Positions 61,229-61,827 of a stretch of DNA of 61,827 bases are shown piece after piece. The notes beneath the pieces are model-generated. The model did no database searches, was not told the origin of the DNA, and saw only the letters and a program-made list of their open reading frames with translations. Source of the DNA: Planococcus citreus. Lineage in GTDB: Bacteria > Bacillota > Bacilli > Bacillales_A > Planococcaceae. The DNA is taken from positions 1-61,827 of the forward strand of contig NZ_RCCP01000009.1 in NCBI RefSeq assembly GCF_003664125.1, read 5' to 3'. The position numbers and the translations under genes are program-made. How positions within the stretch are numbered: the first letter of the stretch is position 1; every line of letters begins with the position of its first letter.

Positions 61229-61827
61229 GCGAAACTCAGGACCAACACATTTACAAGCTCCAAAATCTATCCTGCACCAGCTGTGCCGCTAAGTTCGAAA
61301 AAAACATCCGAGAAATTCCTACAGTTGAAGACGTGAAACTAAACTTTGGAGCTTCAAAAATCACCATCGCTGGACAAGCCTCAATTGAACAATTAGAGCA
61401 AGCCGGTTCTTTCGATGGCATCCTGGTATATCCTGAACACCAACGATTGCCTGAAACCAAAGAGCCGTTTTGGAAGCAACGAGCGAATCAAACCACCATG
61501 GTTTCTCTCTTCTTTTTGATTCTCGGCTATATATCATCACTTCAAATTGGCGAAGAAGAAGTTATTACTATCGGCCTTTTTGGTCTAGCGATTTTGACAG
61601 GCGGTCTCAGTCTTTTCAAGGAAGGGCTTAAAAATCTTATTAAGTTCCAATTCGATATGACAACGTTAATGACCATCGCGGTCATTGGAGCTGCAGTTAT
61701 TGGCGAATGGGGAGAAGGTGCTGTCGTAGTCTTTTTGTTTGCAATCAGTGAAGCATTGGAAACCTACTCCATGGACAAAGCAAGAAACTCCATTCGTTCA
61801 CTAATGGACATCGCACCTAATACAGCT
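61225..61827 (+). CDS. cadA: CadA, 5' part (continues at position 2 of the window)
   Basis: The first 201 residues of the pump. An HMA domain with SCTSCAAKFEKNI (Cys17, Cys20) replaces the more usual TNCA; three transmembrane helices follow (first near 91-110) and the text runs to the A-domain region ending SIRSLMDIAPNTA. ATG at 61225 overlaps the cadC stop. The final three codons are repeated at 2-10 of the window, showing that the sequence is circular. Confidence 0.95.
   Translation, partial: MSETQDQHIYKLQNLSCTSCAAKFEKNIREIPTVEDVKLNFGASKITIAGQASIEQLEQAGSFDGILVYPEHQRLPETKEPFWKQRANQTTMVSLFFLILGYISSLQIGEEEVITIGLFGLAILTGGLSLFKEGLKNLIKFQFDMTTLMTIAVIGAAVIGEWGEGAVVVFLFAISEALETYSMDKARNSIRSLMDIAPNTA
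61818..61827 (+). repeat. Terminal 10-base redundancy of the circular contig
   Basis: TAATACAGCT is identical to bases 1-10. Merging them keeps the cadA frame open; simple joining would create a stop. Confidence 0.85.

Noticed and set aside
1..61827. tRNA or rRNA genes
   Set aside because: No cloverleaf with the usual T-arm and CCA-proximal stem was noticed, and no rRNA-like stretch is present.

Overview
The window looks like one complete circular plasmid of a Gram-positive Bacillota, opened inside a gene. The last 10 bases (TAATACAGCT) repeat the first 10. If they overlap, a cadmium/zinc P-type ATPase reads in frame from 61225 through the junction to 1522, so the circle would be 61,817 bp. 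The host type is inferred from strong AGGAGG ribosome sites, a RepA_N initiator, a Gram-positive type IV secretion operon, a Bacillus-type LexA box and DUF4181/YolD/BdbCD families. Planococcaceae or a relative is my guess, not a demonstrated assignment.

Layout. 57.2-61.8 kb and 1-12 kb: metal and envelope genes. These are cadC-cadA, a copC-copD-bdbD-bdbC-resA operon on the minus strand, an M23 family protein, a GH13-like protein without catalytic residues, two cation diffusion facilitators, a ZIP transporter and an ACR3-like exporter, with a methyltransferase and a VanZ-like protein. 12-17 kb: small SUKH, immunity-like and membrane-protein genes, each bounded by one of two repeat families. 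One family is dif-like; the other is a 32-bp site of 13+6+13 architecture. 17.4-21.1 kb: a serine resolvase with a three-part res site, then a Cap4-like nuclease and Rad50-like ATPase pair (Lamassu-like). 21.2-29.5 kb: a type I restriction system (hsdM, hsdS, hsdR) and an OLD-family nuclease. 29.5-31 kb: a cobalamin riboswitch that controls only a 35-residue putative membrane peptide, then a HigB/HigA-type toxin-antitoxin pair.

31.2-40.3 kb: two AbrB-like regulators and a minus-strand conjugation operon (VirB2-, VirB3-, VirB4-, VirB1-, VirB8- and VirB6-like proteins, a lipoprotein and an EssB-like protein). 40.4-45.8 kb: replication and partition. This holds repA (RepA_N) with internal repeats, a candidate antisense RNA, an XRE regulator, a primase-domain protein, parA and a ribbon-helix-helix parB. 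Three arrays of a strict 8-bp tandem repeat (15, 17 and 8 copies) flank the par operon. 45.9-54.7 kb: a mobilisation block with a candidate oriT, relaxase, VirD4 coupling protein, ArdC-like protein and RadC-like protein. Two related, probably transcribed, structured elements flank most of this block. 54.9-57 kb: yolD with an SOS box, DUF5348, a broken small gene and a GNAT acetyltransferase.

Together the genes give stable maintenance (RepA_N, ParAB, toxin-antitoxin, resolvase), self-transfer, heavy-metal/copper handling and phage/plasmid defence. The points I find newest are the riboswitch-peptide unit, the two families of cassette-bounding sites, the octad centromere arrays and the duplicated RNA-like element.
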